Assembly (NCBI GenBank): GCA_963700475.1
Contig: CAVOXR010000005.1
Span: 186,001 to 250,000, forward strand
From: Prado023 sp963700475
GTDB taxonomy: Bacteria > Actinomycetota > Actinomycetes > S36-B12 > CAIYMF01
Length of the DNA stretch: 64,000 bases
Reading direction: 5' to 3'
Part shown: positions 18,976 through 26,690 of the stretch, piece by piece
Layout of the letters: each line of letters begins with the position of its first letter
Position numbering within the stretch: the first letter of the stretch is position 1
Program-made: the position numbers and the translations under genes
Notes under the pieces: model-generated
What the model was told of the DNA's origin: nothing
The model's input: only the letters and a program-made list of their open reading frames with translations
The model's database searches: none

Positions 18976-19272
18976 ATGAGCTCACCGATCGTCACCGTGG
19001 TCGACGCCCGCCTCGATCCTGCCAGGGAGGCGGAACTGCTGGACGGGTACCGGCAGATGAATGAGGGCGTGAAGCCTGATGGATGGCTGCGTTCCGAGTT
19101 GCTGCGCGGTCAGGACGGAGCCTGGCGCATCCAGACGCTGTGGCGCGACCTTGATTCCTTGATCGCACTCCGGCAGAGCGGCGTGCGGCCGGCGGCGCTC
19201 GACCTCCTCGAACGCGTGGGTGCCGAGCACTCGCACGGAGTGTTCACCGTGGAGCTGGGCTTCGAGGAGTAG
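18976..19272 (+). CDS. Small alpha-beta barrel protein, antibiotic-biosynthesis-monooxygenase-like
   Basis: A 98-residue protein. It begins PIVTVVDARLDPAREAELLDGYRQM, then GWLRSELLRGQDGAWRIQTLWRDLDSLIALRQS, the strand-helix-strand pattern of the dimeric ferredoxin-like ABM and stress-responsive barrel families. These small proteins include heme-degrading and quinone-forming monooxygenases, but also many of unknown role. No operon partner is present: the next gene is convergent. The assignment is to a fold only. Confidence 0.6.
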   Translation: MSSPIVTVVDARLDPAREAELLDGYRQMNEGVKPDGWLRSELLRGQDGAWRIQTLWRDLDSLIALRQSGVRPAALDLLERVGAEHSHGVFTVELGFEE

Positions 19273-19287
19273 GACCGAGGACCCGGA

Positions 19288-20676
19288 TCAGCTGCTGGCG
19301 GCAGCGGCAGGTCCGCCAGCGCTCGCCGGAGGAGCGGCGTCGGTCGTCGTGCCCTCAGTGGGAGGCGCTGCCCGGCGCTTGTCGATGGCGACCCGCACCG
19401 CGAACCCGGTCACGGCTGCGATTGCGACCTCCGGGAACACCTCGCTCGCGTTGGAGCCGAACAGCAGGATCGTGAGGGCCACGGCGCTCAGGGGCATCTT
19501 CATGCCGGCGGCGGCGAACGAGGCCATGCCCACGGCGATCCCGCCGGCCATTCCGAGTCCGGGCAGTGGGGCGATCAGCACGCCCAGGGCGCCGCCGAGC
19601 ATGATCGACGGGAAGATCGGACCGCCGCGGAAGGCGCCCAGCGACAGGGCGTACCCGATGGCCTTGAAGACGATCAGGGCGATCAGCGCCGTGACTCCCC
19701 AGGACGACGGGTCGCTCGTGAGCTCCTTGAGGGTCTCGGTCCCCGAGGAGGCCACGTCGAAGGGGTTGCGCCCGGTGATCAGGGAGTACGCGGACGCGCA
19801 CAGGGCGACGCCGAGGCCGACGGCCATCGTGCCCACGACCAGCCGCCCGCGGCTCAGTGACCCCATGCGATCAGCGACGCGCAGGCCGCCTGTGAACAAC
19901 ACGCTCATGGCGATACCCGCGACGATGCCGACGGGGATTGCCCACAGCAGGTCTCCGATATCCGGGATGGGCACGGAGTCCAGCTCGACCAGCTGCAGGG
20001 ATTGGGCCTTGATTCCCTCGTTGCTGCCCAAGCCGGTGAACAGGATGGCACCCACCCCGACACCGAGCAGCGCGGCCAGGGTGGCCACGATGACCGGCCC
20101 ACCGGCGATCGCGACGGCCTCAGCCAGGAAGATGACGGCGGTCAGGGGGTTGCCCAGGACGATGGCGATCGCCGCCGCGGCTCCGGCCGTCCCGATGAGC
20201 GCCTCGAGTCGACCACCAGGTGACAGCCGGACCACCCGCGAGATCCATACGGCCAGGCCGTAGCCCATCGCGATGAGCGGCGCCTCCGGACCAAGGACGA
20301 CACCCAGGGGCAGGCCGGCGATCGCGGCGAGGAACACGCCGGGCACGTACGCCGGGGGAGTTGGCGGGCCGCCGGTCCCGTTGGCCGGGATGTGACCACC
20401 GGGGCCGGGAAGGACGATGATCGCCGCCGAGACCAGAAGGCCGGCCAGGAGCAGCCAGGGGATGGCCCACCACCACGGTGGGGAGTCGAAGCCCAGGTCT
20501 GCGGGTGCGGTCTTCCACACCCAGTCCTGGAGGACCGAGACCAGGTCGAGGAAGCCCATCGCGACCAGGGAGATCGGCAGGGCGACCACGATCGAGGACC
20601 CGATCACGCGCAGGAGCATGCTGCGGTCGATCTCGGGCGCGGGCGCGGGGGCAGGGGCTGGGGAAATGGTGGACAT
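19288..20676 (-). CDS. ClC-family chloride channel or transporter
   Basis: A 462-residue protein with about ten to twelve membrane segments. The conserved filter motif GPEAPL (GxExP) is in LGVVLGPEAPLIAMG, and the second conserved region GAFRGGPIFPSIMLGG corresponds to GxFxP. The gating glutamate of the first motif is kept. The N-terminal tail is a run of Ala-Pro dipeptides, APAPAPAPAPE. The ATG at 20676 (MSTISP) is preferred over an upstream start at 20727. Whether it is a channel or an H+/Cl- exchanger cannot be read. It is upstream of no obvious partner. Confidence 0.85.
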   Translation of the reverse strand: MSTISPAPAPAPAPEIDRSMLLRVIGSSIVVALPISLVAMGFLDLVSVLQDWVWKTAPADLGFDSPPWWWAIPWLLLAGLLVSAAIIVLPGPGGHIPANGTGGPPTPPAYVPGVFLAAIAGLPLGVVLGPEAPLIAMGYGLAVWISRVVRLSPGGRLEALIGTAGAAAAIAIVLGNPLTAVIFLAEAVAIAGGPVIVATLAALLGVGVGAILFTGLGSNEGIKAQSLQLVELDSVPIPDIGDLLWAIPVGIVAGIAMSVLFTGGLRVADRMGSLSRGRLVVGTMAVGLGVALCASAYSLITGRNPFDVASSGTETLKELTSDPSSWGVTALIALIVFKAIGYALSLGAFRGGPIFPSIMLGGALGVLIAPLPGLGMAGGIAVGMASFAAAGMKMPLSAVALTILLFGSNASEVFPEVAIAAVTGFAVRVAIDKRRAAPPTEGTTTDAAPPASAGGPAAAASS

Positions 20677-20742
20677 TCCCGGGAGTATGGCAGGACTTCG
20701 TGGCCCCAGGTCCCCTGGACGGACCATCGGGGGGACTGCCGA

Positions 20743-21696
20743 TCAGGCGGCGTGGAAGGCCTGGAGGGCCTGAACGGCAACCAGCAGGCTCATCGCCAGG
20801 ACGAGGACCGCGAACCCGGTGCCCAGGGCCCGTGGGGACATCCGGTTGGAGAAGCGCGCGGCGAGCAGGGAGGCGATGACCGTGGCCACGACGATCTCGG
20901 CGGTCAGCACGGGCTGGCCCATCGTTGCGGAGTGCGTGAGCCGGACCACCAGCGCCGATGTGGATGCGATCGCGATCACCACCAGCCCGGTGGCGGTCGC
21001 ATTGGCCACCGGCATGCGCAGTGAGAGGACGAGGGCGGGAACCACGAGGAAGCCCCCACCCACGCCGAGGAACCCCGTGACCAGCCCGGTGGCGGTGGCC
21101 AGAAGAACGATCAGGGGGAGGGAGTAGATGAGAACCGGGGGTTCAGTCGGACCCTTGCTGGGCAAGTCGGCTGCGACGTCGGCGCCCACCTTCGGGGGAC
21201 CGGAACGCACCGGCAGGTCGGCAGCGGGGACATCGACGAGCGCGGCTCCCGGGTCAGTGTCCGGCCCGGCGCGGTGGCCGCGACCGGTCGCCGCCACCAG
21301 GCTGGGCTGTACCGCGGGCAGGGTCGCTGGTTGCCGGCGGGCGTTGCGCAGCATGGCGAGGCCGGCGGCGATCATCAGCACCAGGAAGGTGCTGAGCTTG
21401 ATCCAGTCCGGGACTCGGGCGGCCAGCAGGGCTCCGATGGTCGCACCGACGATGCTGGTCGCGCCGAAGACGAGCCCTGCGCGCCAGAGGACGCGCCCCG
21501 CGCGATGGTGGGAGACCAGCCCACCCAGGGCCCCGAACAGGACGATCACCAGGCTGGCGGTGGCGGCCTGGTCGACGTCCATGCCCAGGAGGCCGACCAG
21601 CATCGGCACGGCCAGGATCCCGCCGCCACCGCCGAACAGCCCGAGGGCGCTGCCCAGGAGCAGGCCGACGGCGGCGGCGAGCAGGACTGTGGTCAT
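20743..21696 (-). CDS. tauE: TauE/SafE (TSUP) family sulfite/organosulfur exporter
   Basis: A 317-residue membrane protein with two homologous halves, each starting with a glycine-rich helix: GSALGLFGGGGGILAVPML and VTGFLGVGGGFLVVPALVL. A polar loop of about 60 residues separates them. TSUP proteins export sulfite, thiosulfate or sulfonates. It is the last gene of the operon with the rhodanese and the CstB-like protein; its start touches the CstB-like stop at 21696. In Staphylococcus the cst operon has the same kind of exporter, so export of sulfite or thiosulfate formed from persulfide is a reasonable inference. Confidence 0.85.
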   Translation of the reverse strand: MTTVLLAAAVGLLLGSALGLFGGGGGILAVPMLVGLLGMDVDQAATASLVIVLFGALGGLVSHHRAGRVLWRAGLVFGATSIVGATIGALLAARVPDWIKLSTFLVLMIAAGLAMLRNARRQPATLPAVQPSLVAATGRGHRAGPDTDPGAALVDVPAADLPVRSGPPKVGADVAADLPSKGPTEPPVLIYSLPLIVLLATATGLVTGFLGVGGGFLVVPALVLSLRMPVANATATGLVVIAIASTSALVVRLTHSATMGQPVLTAEIVVATVIASLLAARFSNRMSPRALGTGFAVLVLAMSLLVAVQALQAFHAA

Positions 21697-23138
21697 CAGT
21701 CGGAGTAGGCCGTCCCGATCGTCTCGGGGTGCTGGTCGACCAGGATGGTGGCCCCGGCCCGGGCGGCGTTGCGGAACAGGTCATCGATGTGGACCGTCGG
21801 GATCCCGGCGCGCTCGAGCATCGAGGTCGCGATGCTCGCACGGAAGCCGCTGCCGCAGCTGACCCACACCCGCGGATCGGCACCGGCGTGCGCTGCTGCG
21901 CGCGACCACGTGGCGATCTCCTCGATCCGGGCGGGGAACTCGTGCAGCGGGATGAGCCGGGCTCCCTGAACGTGCCCATCGATCCACTCGGTCCGCCGGC
22001 GGGCGTCGACGTAGATCCGGTTGGGGTCCTCGGCCAGGGCGGCGACGAATCCGGCGAAGTCCGTGCGCTCGATCGTGTGGATCTCGTCCGGATCCGTGAC
22101 CCAGTCGCTGGGCGCACCGGTTGCATGGGCCTCGGGCCGGTCGATGCCGATCCGGACCAGGTCGCGCTGGAAGGCGCTCACCTGCTCCGCCGACTCACCC
22201 AGCAGGGTCAGCGGCGTGCCCCACGGGATGACCCAGCCGAGATATGTCACGGCGTTGCCGTCGGAGGGGAACGACAGGGTTCCGCGCACGTGGCCCTGGC
22301 CGAACAGCACGCGGGAGCGCAGGTCGATGACCCACTCGCCGTCGTCGATGCGCCGGCGCAGCTCGGTGGGGTTCGCCAGCGACGGCAGCGACAGGTCGAT
22401 CGGCCCGGCGCCCTTCTCGTTGGCGGGGCCCATGTGGGCGTAGTACGCGGGGAAGGCGTCGAGTCCGTCGATGAGCTCCTTGACGAACACGTCCTCGTCG
22501 ACCTGCAGCGCGGGGTTGCTGAGGGCCTGCTGGCCCACGGTCGAGGCCGTCCCCACCGTGTTGGTGGCTGAGCAGAACGAGCCGAAGCCGTGCGTGGGGA
22601 AGACGTCAGCGTCCTGCGCGACCTCGTCGACGATCTTGCGCATCGAGTGCCACTGCGCATGGGCCAGGCCCTCGGTGGCGTCGGGGCCGATGAGGTCGGG
22701 CCGCCCGACGCTGCCGTAGAGCATCGACCCGCCGGTGAAGACCCCGGCGTCGACGCCGTCGACGGCCACGGCGTAGGACACGTGGTGCGGTGTGTGCCCG
22801 GGGGTGTGCAGCACCCGCCAGGCCATCGACCCCGAGCTGAAGGCGGAGCCGTCTGCGACCTGCGTCGCGTCGAACGCGTAGTCGTGCCCTTGTGGCACCA
22901 GGTACTCGGCACCGAGCTCGCCGGCCAGGACCAGCCCGCCGGACACGTAGTCGTTGTGGACGTGTGTCTCCACGACGTGGGTGACCGTCCACGCGTTCTG
23001 CTCGAGGATGGCCAGCAGTCGGTCGATGTCGCGCTGTGGGTCGACCACGACCGCCAACCCGTCGAGGGCGACGATGTAGGAGCGATCACCGAGGTTCACG
23101 GTGTCCAGGGCCACGACTGTGGGGCGGCGGGTGCTCAT
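21696..23138 (-). CDS. cstB: CstB-like persulfide dioxygenase: MBL, pseudo-rhodanese, rhodanese
   Basis: A 480-residue three-domain protein. The N-terminal metallo-beta-lactamase domain has the non-heme iron motif THVHNDYVSGG, then HTPGHTPHHV. A central rhodanese-like domain (VIDLRSRVLFGQGHVRGTLSFP) has no cysteine at the active loop, and a C-terminal rhodanese domain has the loop CGSGFRAS. This is the architecture of staphylococcal CstB, which oxidises low-molecular-weight persulfides and releases thiosulfate. In actinobacteria the natural substrate might be mycothiol persulfide, which is inference. ATG 23138 overlaps the rhodanese stop by 4 bases. Confidence 0.87.
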   Translation of the reverse strand: MSTRRPTVVALDTVNLGDRSYIVALDGLAVVVDPQRDIDRLLAILEQNAWTVTHVVETHVHNDYVSGGLVLAGELGAEYLVPQGHDYAFDATQVADGSAFSSGSMAWRVLHTPGHTPHHVSYAVAVDGVDAGVFTGGSMLYGSVGRPDLIGPDATEGLAHAQWHSMRKIVDEVAQDADVFPTHGFGSFCSATNTVGTASTVGQQALSNPALQVDEDVFVKELIDGLDAFPAYYAHMGPANEKGAGPIDLSLPSLANPTELRRRIDDGEWVIDLRSRVLFGQGHVRGTLSFPSDGNAVTYLGWVIPWGTPLTLLGESAEQVSAFQRDLVRIGIDRPEAHATGAPSDWVTDPDEIHTIERTDFAGFVAALAEDPNRIYVDARRRTEWIDGHVQGARLIPLHEFPARIEEIATWSRAAAHAGADPRVWVSCGSGFRASIATSMLERAGIPTVHIDDLFRNAARAGATILVDQHPETIGTAYSD

Positions 23139-23455
23139 GCGGGCATCCCCGCCTCGACCGGGAGGCCCGCGCGGATCCAGGTGCCCGTGCCGCCGAGGAC
23201 GTTCACGCTCGCGCGTCCCTGGTGGGCCAACCACATGCAGGCCTGCATCGACCGGTTGCCCGACTGGCAGATGACGGTCAGCTCGGCGCTGGGTGGCAGC
23301 TCGTTCAGCCGGACCGGGATCAGCGCCAGCGGGATGTTGACCGCGCCCGGCACGTGACCGGCGCGGAACTCGTGCACCTCACGGCAGTCCACGAGGGTCA
23401 CATCCTGGGTGGCCATGCGCTGCTGGAGCTGTTCTGGGGTGATCTGCTCGATCAT
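23135..23455 (-). CDS. Single-domain rhodanese sulfurtransferase
   Basis: A 106-residue rhodanese with active-site loop CQSGNRS and the usual VDCREVHEFRAGHVPGAVNIP start. It would carry persulfide sulfur on the active cysteine, probably handing it to or from the CstB-like protein encoded next (4-base ATGA overlap). It is the first gene of the three-gene operon and begins 44 bp downstream of the ATACCCCCGGGGGTAT palindrome. Confidence 0.88.
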   Translation of the reverse strand: MIEQITPEQLQQRMATQDVTLVDCREVHEFRAGHVPGAVNIPLALIPVRLNELPPSAELTVICQSGNRSMQACMWLAHQGRASVNVLGGTGTWIRAGLPVEAGMPA

Positions 23456-23491
23456 GGGTTCTCCCTACGGTGGAAGGTGTCGTCACGTCCT

Positions 23492-23521
23492 AGTGTGCAT
23501 ACCCCCGGGGGTATATGTCAA
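23492..23521 (-). promoter_or_regulatory. Promoter of the sulfide operon with CsoR/CstR-type operator in its spacer
   Basis: On the minus strand, TTGACA (23516-23521) is a consensus -35, followed by an 18-base spacer and CACACT (23492-23497) as -10. The spacer contains the perfect 16-bp palindrome ATACCCCCGGGGGTAT at 23499-23514. This matches the known operator type of CsoR/CstR repressors. A repressor bound there would block RNA polymerase, and would be released by persulfide or copper depending on the family member. No csoR/cstR gene is present in the window. Confidence 0.8.
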
Positions 23522-23621
23522 AGCGACTTCGTCGGATGTCCACCTCCACGGTATTCCTGCCTCGGGGTGCGATGCCGGGGCTCAGCGACAGCCCGGGCCC
23601 TTCGTGGTGGAGGATCGACCC

Positions 23622-24896
23622 ATGCGCCTGCAGCGGACTCCCATCACCTGGGCGATCTACGGCGTCAATGGCGCGTGGGCTGCTTTCATCTACCTCACCG
23701 GACCAGTCAGCCCGATCCTGAGCGAGGACCTCGGGATGTCCCTGGCTGCCGCCGGCCTGATCGGCACGGCCCTGGCACTGGGGATCATCACCGCCTCGGT
23801 GGCCGCTCCCCGAGTTGTGCGCACCTTCGGCCGGGACCGAGCCACGAAGACCGGGCTCGTCGTCGTTGCTGCTGGGCTGACGGGCATGGTCCTGGTGCCG
23901 TTGGGCGCCTCCGGTGCGGTGGCCTTCGGGCTGATCCTCGGGCTCGTGTGGGTGAGCGCGAGCGGTGGGGGCACCATGCTCAACGCGTCCATGGCCCGAC
24001 TGTCCGACGCCCACCCCATCCACAGCGCCCGGGTCATCACGGAGGCCAACGCGGCGGCGGCCTGGGTCGGGCTGTTCTCGCCCCTGATCCTGGGTGCGGC
24101 CCTGGGGGCGGGTCTCGGGTGGGAGGTGGGCATCCTGGCGTGCCTGGTCCTCGCAGTGGCAGCGTTGGTCGGGCTGGTCGTGGCCGACTGGGTGACGGCC
24201 CGGGCAGGACGGGACGGGGGTGGCGTCTCCGATGACCCCGGCGGAGATTCGCACGAGTTGGCGGTGCAACCGGCGCTGGAGCCTGTGCCCGCTCCGCATG
24301 ACCCGAACGCCCCGGTGGCCGCGGCGCTGCCCCGCGTCTTCTGGCTGGCGATGGTCGCGCTGTTCGCGGCCGTGGCCACGGAGTTCGCCATCAACTACTG
24401 GGGCTCGACACTCATCCAGGAGCAGACCGGGGCACCCGCCGCCTCCGCAACTGCGGCGATGGCGGCCGTCGTGGCGGGTGTGGCGATCGGCCGCACCATC
24501 GGGTCCGCGCTCACGCTGCGACTGGGTCCGCACCGGATGCTGCTCGGCGGGTTCGGCCTGGCCCTGGTCGGTTTCGGCGTGCTCTGGACGGCCGAGGCCC
24601 TCCCGGTGTCGGTGGCAGGGTTGTTCATCGCCGGACTGGGGATCGCGACCCTGTTCCCCCTTCTCCTGGATCGGGGCATCGTGCTGTCCGCAGGCCACCC
24701 TGATCAAGCCATGGCGCGCTCCTCGTTGGTCCTGGGCCTGGCTGTGGGCAGTGCGCCGTTCGCCCTGGGCGCCCTCGGATCGGTGATGCCGGTGCGCATG
24801 GCCCTGCTCCTGGTCCCCGTCGTGGCCGTCGTGGGGCTGTTCGGAGTCCTCGCATCCCGGCCGCACGCGCCTGAGCGCCCCTCGGTGGCCGCCTGA
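23622..24896 (+). CDS. Major facilitator superfamily transporter
   Basis: A 424-residue protein with twelve predicted membrane segments in two blocks of six, separated by a polar loop of about 50 residues (DWVTARAGRD to HDPNAPV). The start at ATG 23622 follows a GGAGG site 9 bases upstream. It is divergent from the sulfide operon and the shared intergenic region holds the CsoR/CstR-type operator 108 bp upstream of its ATG, so co-regulation is possible but unproven. The substrate cannot be inferred. Confidence 0.8.
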   Translation: MRLQRTPITWAIYGVNGAWAAFIYLTGPVSPILSEDLGMSLAAAGLIGTALALGIITASVAAPRVVRTFGRDRATKTGLVVVAAGLTGMVLVPLGASGAVAFGLILGLVWVSASGGGTMLNASMARLSDAHPIHSARVITEANAAAAWVGLFSPLILGAALGAGLGWEVGILACLVLAVAALVGLVVADWVTARAGRDGGGVSDDPGGDSHELAVQPALEPVPAPHDPNAPVAAALPRVFWLAMVALFAAVATEFAINYWGSTLIQEQTGAPAASATAAMAAVVAGVAIGRTIGSALTLRLGPHRMLLGGFGLALVGFGVLWTAEALPVSVAGLFIAGLGIATLFPLLLDRGIVLSAGHPDQAMARSSLVLGLAVGSAPFALGALGSVMPVRMALLLVPVVAVVGLFGVLASRPHAPERPSVAA

Positions 24897-24910
24897 GTCT
24901 CGCCGCCTGA

Positions 24911-24941
24911 GTCGCCGGGACACGAGGGTCGTCCCGGCGAC
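24911..24941 (+). terminator. Strong hairpin after the MFS gene, probable terminator
   Basis: GTCGCCGGGAC (24911-24921) pairs perfectly with GTCCCGGCGAC (24931-24941) around a 9-base loop, and is followed by ATTTCCTCT. It begins 15 bases after the MFS stop codon. The stem is perfect over 11 GC-rich base pairs; the T-run is weak, as is usual in high-GC genomes. Confidence 0.7.
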
Positions 24942-24990
24942 ATTTCCTCTGTCGTGGCGGACATGGCGGGCACGGTGGAGTGGTCAGACG

Positions 24991-25037
24991 ATGGAAGTGC
25001 CCCCAAGGGGTGGGGGATCGGTTGAGGGGAGGCCGAG
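24991..25037 (+). promoter_or_regulatory. Leader of repeat protein A, shared with repeat protein B
   Basis: The sequence upstream of 25038 contains ATGGAAGTGCCCCCAAGG, then GGATCGGTTG and GGGGAGGCC before the ATG. The leader of the paralogue at 26691 contains the closely similar ATGGAACTGGTCCCCAAGG, then GGATCGGTCG and GGGAGGCC. The similarity extends beyond the ribosome site and so marks either common regulation or a recent duplication. Confidence 0.5.
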
Positions 25038-25811
25038 ATGAGTACCAAGGTGGAGAAGCCACTTGAGGCTTCGCCGTTGACGCACGTGGCGGACATGCCC
25101 CCGCTGGAGGTCGTGACGGAGGGCATCCCGCCGCAGGAGCACATCGGGCCGCCGCCCGTGGCCCAGCCGGAGGCACCCCCAGCGGCGCCGGAGCACCGGA
25201 GGAGCTGGTTCGCGTGGGCGCTGGCCGGAGTGATCGGGTTGCTGCTCGTGGTCGCAGGGATCTTCGCGGTGACGCAGTACTCGTCACCAAGCACGTCGGA
25301 CCTGCACATGGGGCTCACCCCGCAGGCATGGCAGGAGTACCGGGCAGGTGAGCGGGCGTCGACCACGCCGTTCCACCTGGGCCTGACCCTGCCGGCGTGG
25401 CAGGCGTACCGGGCAGGTGAGCGGGCGTCCGAGCAGGTCTACTCCGGGCCGCTGTCTGGCTCGGCGCTGCCGTACACGCCGTACTGGTCGATCCCGTCGA
25501 TCGCGTCGATGACGCCGATGTCGATCGCGTCGATCGAGCCGATCACGTCGATGTCGATCCCGTCGATCGAGCCGATGTCGATCGCGTCGATCGAGCCGAT
25601 CACGTCGATGTCGATCCCGACGATCGAGCCGGTCCAGCCGATCTCGATCCCGGCGACGCCGACGACCCCGACCACCCCTCCGAACGAGTCGATCCAGCCG
25701 GTCCAGCCGATCTCGATCCCGTCGATGTCGATCCCGACGATCGAGCCGATCTCGTTCCCGTCGTTCCCGACGATCGAGCCGATCTCGATCCCGCCGTTCC
25801 CGGACATGTGA
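25038..25811 (+). CDS. Repeat protein A: single-pass membrane protein with HMGLTPxAW repeats and SI-rich tail
   Basis: I do not recognise this 257-residue protein. Residues 1-56 are soluble, proline- and glutamate-rich, and nearly identical to the paralogue at 26691 (KPLEAS, then DMPPLEVVTEGIP). A membrane helix spans about 57-79. Outside it come two repeats at 90-107 and 113-130, HMGLTPQAWQEYRAGERA and HLGLTLPAWQAYRAGERA. The tail from about 150 is a low-complexity run of SI, SM, EP and TP units, including a 19-residue tandem duplication. There is no signal peptide or LPxTG motif. ATG 25038 has GGGGAGG upstream. The regulator gene follows 33-45 bp later. Confidence 0.75.
   Translation: MSTKVEKPLEASPLTHVADMPPLEVVTEGIPPQEHIGPPPVAQPEAPPAAPEHRRSWFAWALAGVIGLLLVVAGIFAVTQYSSPSTSDLHMGLTPQAWQEYRAGERASTTPFHLGLTLPAWQAYRAGERASEQVYSGPLSGSALPYTPYWSIPSIASMTPMSIASIEPITSMSIPSIEPMSIASIEPITSMSIPTIEPVQPISIPATPTTPTTPPNESIQPVQPISIPSMSIPTIEPISFPSFPTIEPISIPPFPDM
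25515..25628 (+). repeat. 57-bp tandem repeat (two copies) in the SI-rich tail of repeat protein A
   Basis: Copies at 25515-25571 and 25572-25628 each encode PMSIASIEPITSMSIPSIE, with the second reading TIE at its end. The DNA is built from TCGATC and GAGCCGAT words and continues in degenerate form to about 25805. Such sequence is prone to slippage, so length variation between strains is expected. Confidence 0.85.
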
Positions 25812-25856
25812 CTCTGGACTCTGGTGCGCGAGGCGAACCGGTGATTGCATGGAATC

Positions 25857-26507
25857 GTGAACGCGGAGTCGTTCGAGACGATCTCGGCCGCGACGCGGGA
25901 GGCCCTCATGCGGGCCGGCCGGCCCAGGGAGTTCCGTCCCGGTGAGGTGGTGTTCCACCAGGGAGATCCCTGCGACTCGCTGTTCCTCCTTCGTCGAGGT
26001 CGTGTGTCGGTGCACGTGCTCACACCGGATGGCGACGACGTGACCATCGGCCTGATCGCGGCCCCCGACGCCTTCGGGGAGGTCGGGCTGATCCGCCCCG
26101 ACCACCACCACACCGCGACGGTGGTTGCCCTCGACGACGTCCACGTCCTGTCGGTCCTGGCGACACGGTTCCACGACCTGCGGACGGACCATCCCGACCT
26201 GACCGACTGGCTCCTGCTGACACTCACCCAGAGGCTCGAGCGGATGTCGGCGCTCCTCGCCGATGCCCTGTTCGTCGACGCTGAGCACCGGGTCGCCAGG
26301 CGCCTGCTCGACTGCCGCTGCTCGTTCGGCATCGACGGGGCCGAGCCGCTGCCCCTGACCCAGGACGACCTGGCCGCCATGGCCGGCGTCTCGCGACCCA
26401 CGGCGAATCGGGTGCTGCGCCACCTCGAGGACCAGGGCGTCGTTCGACTCGGTCGGCGCCACATCACCATCGCGGACCTCGAGACGCTGGCCAGCGCCGC
26501 CCGCTGA
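25857..26507 (+). CDS. Crp/Fnr-family transcriptional regulator
   Basis: A 216-residue regulator with an N-terminal cyclic-nucleotide-binding fold (FRPGEVVFHQGDPCDSLFLLRRGRVSV) and a C-terminal Crp-type HTH (LTQDDLAAMAGVSRPTANRVLRHLEDQGVV). In the phosphate cassette, FGEVGLIRPDHHHTATV keeps the glutamate, but the Arg-Ser pair that binds cAMP in E. coli Crp is His-Thr here. There is no FNR-type N-terminal cysteine cluster. The ligand is therefore unknown. GTG 25857 is the preferred start; TTG 25845 is an alternative. The gene sits between the two repeat-protein genes on the same strand, which suggests it controls them. Confidence 0.85.
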   Translation: MNAESFETISAATREALMRAGRPREFRPGEVVFHQGDPCDSLFLLRRGRVSVHVLTPDGDDVTIGLIAAPDAFGEVGLIRPDHHHTATVVALDDVHVLSVLATRFHDLRTDHPDLTDWLLLTLTQRLERMSALLADALFVDAEHRVARRLLDCRCSFGIDGAEPLPLTQDDLAAMAGVSRPTANRVLRHLEDQGVVRLGRRHITIADLETLASAAR

Positions 26508-26631
26508 ACTGGCCCGCGCCGCCCACTGAGGGATCCGCGGGATCCAGGGGTGCCGACCCGGCTGGTGTGTCATCGCGGGCACATCGGCAGTGTCGCCCAG
26601 ACCACATCGCGGGCTGGTCGGTCGCCCGATC

Positions 26632-26690
26632 ATGGAACTGGTCCCCAAGGTTTGGCGGATCGGTCGGGGGATGGTCGAAGGGAGGCCGTG
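26632..26690 (+). promoter_or_regulatory. Leader of repeat protein B, similar to that of protein A
   Basis: ATGGAACTGGTCCCCAAGG at 26632-26650 is followed by GGATCGGTCG and a GGGAGG ribosome site at about 26680. The equivalent blocks stand in the same order before the paralogue at 25038. This leader contains some extra bases between the GGATCGGT block and the ribosome site. Confidence 0.5.

Noticed and set aside
25490..25810. Possible CRISPR-like array
   Set aside because: The repeats are in frame, adjacent and without unique spacers; they encode the SI-rich tail.
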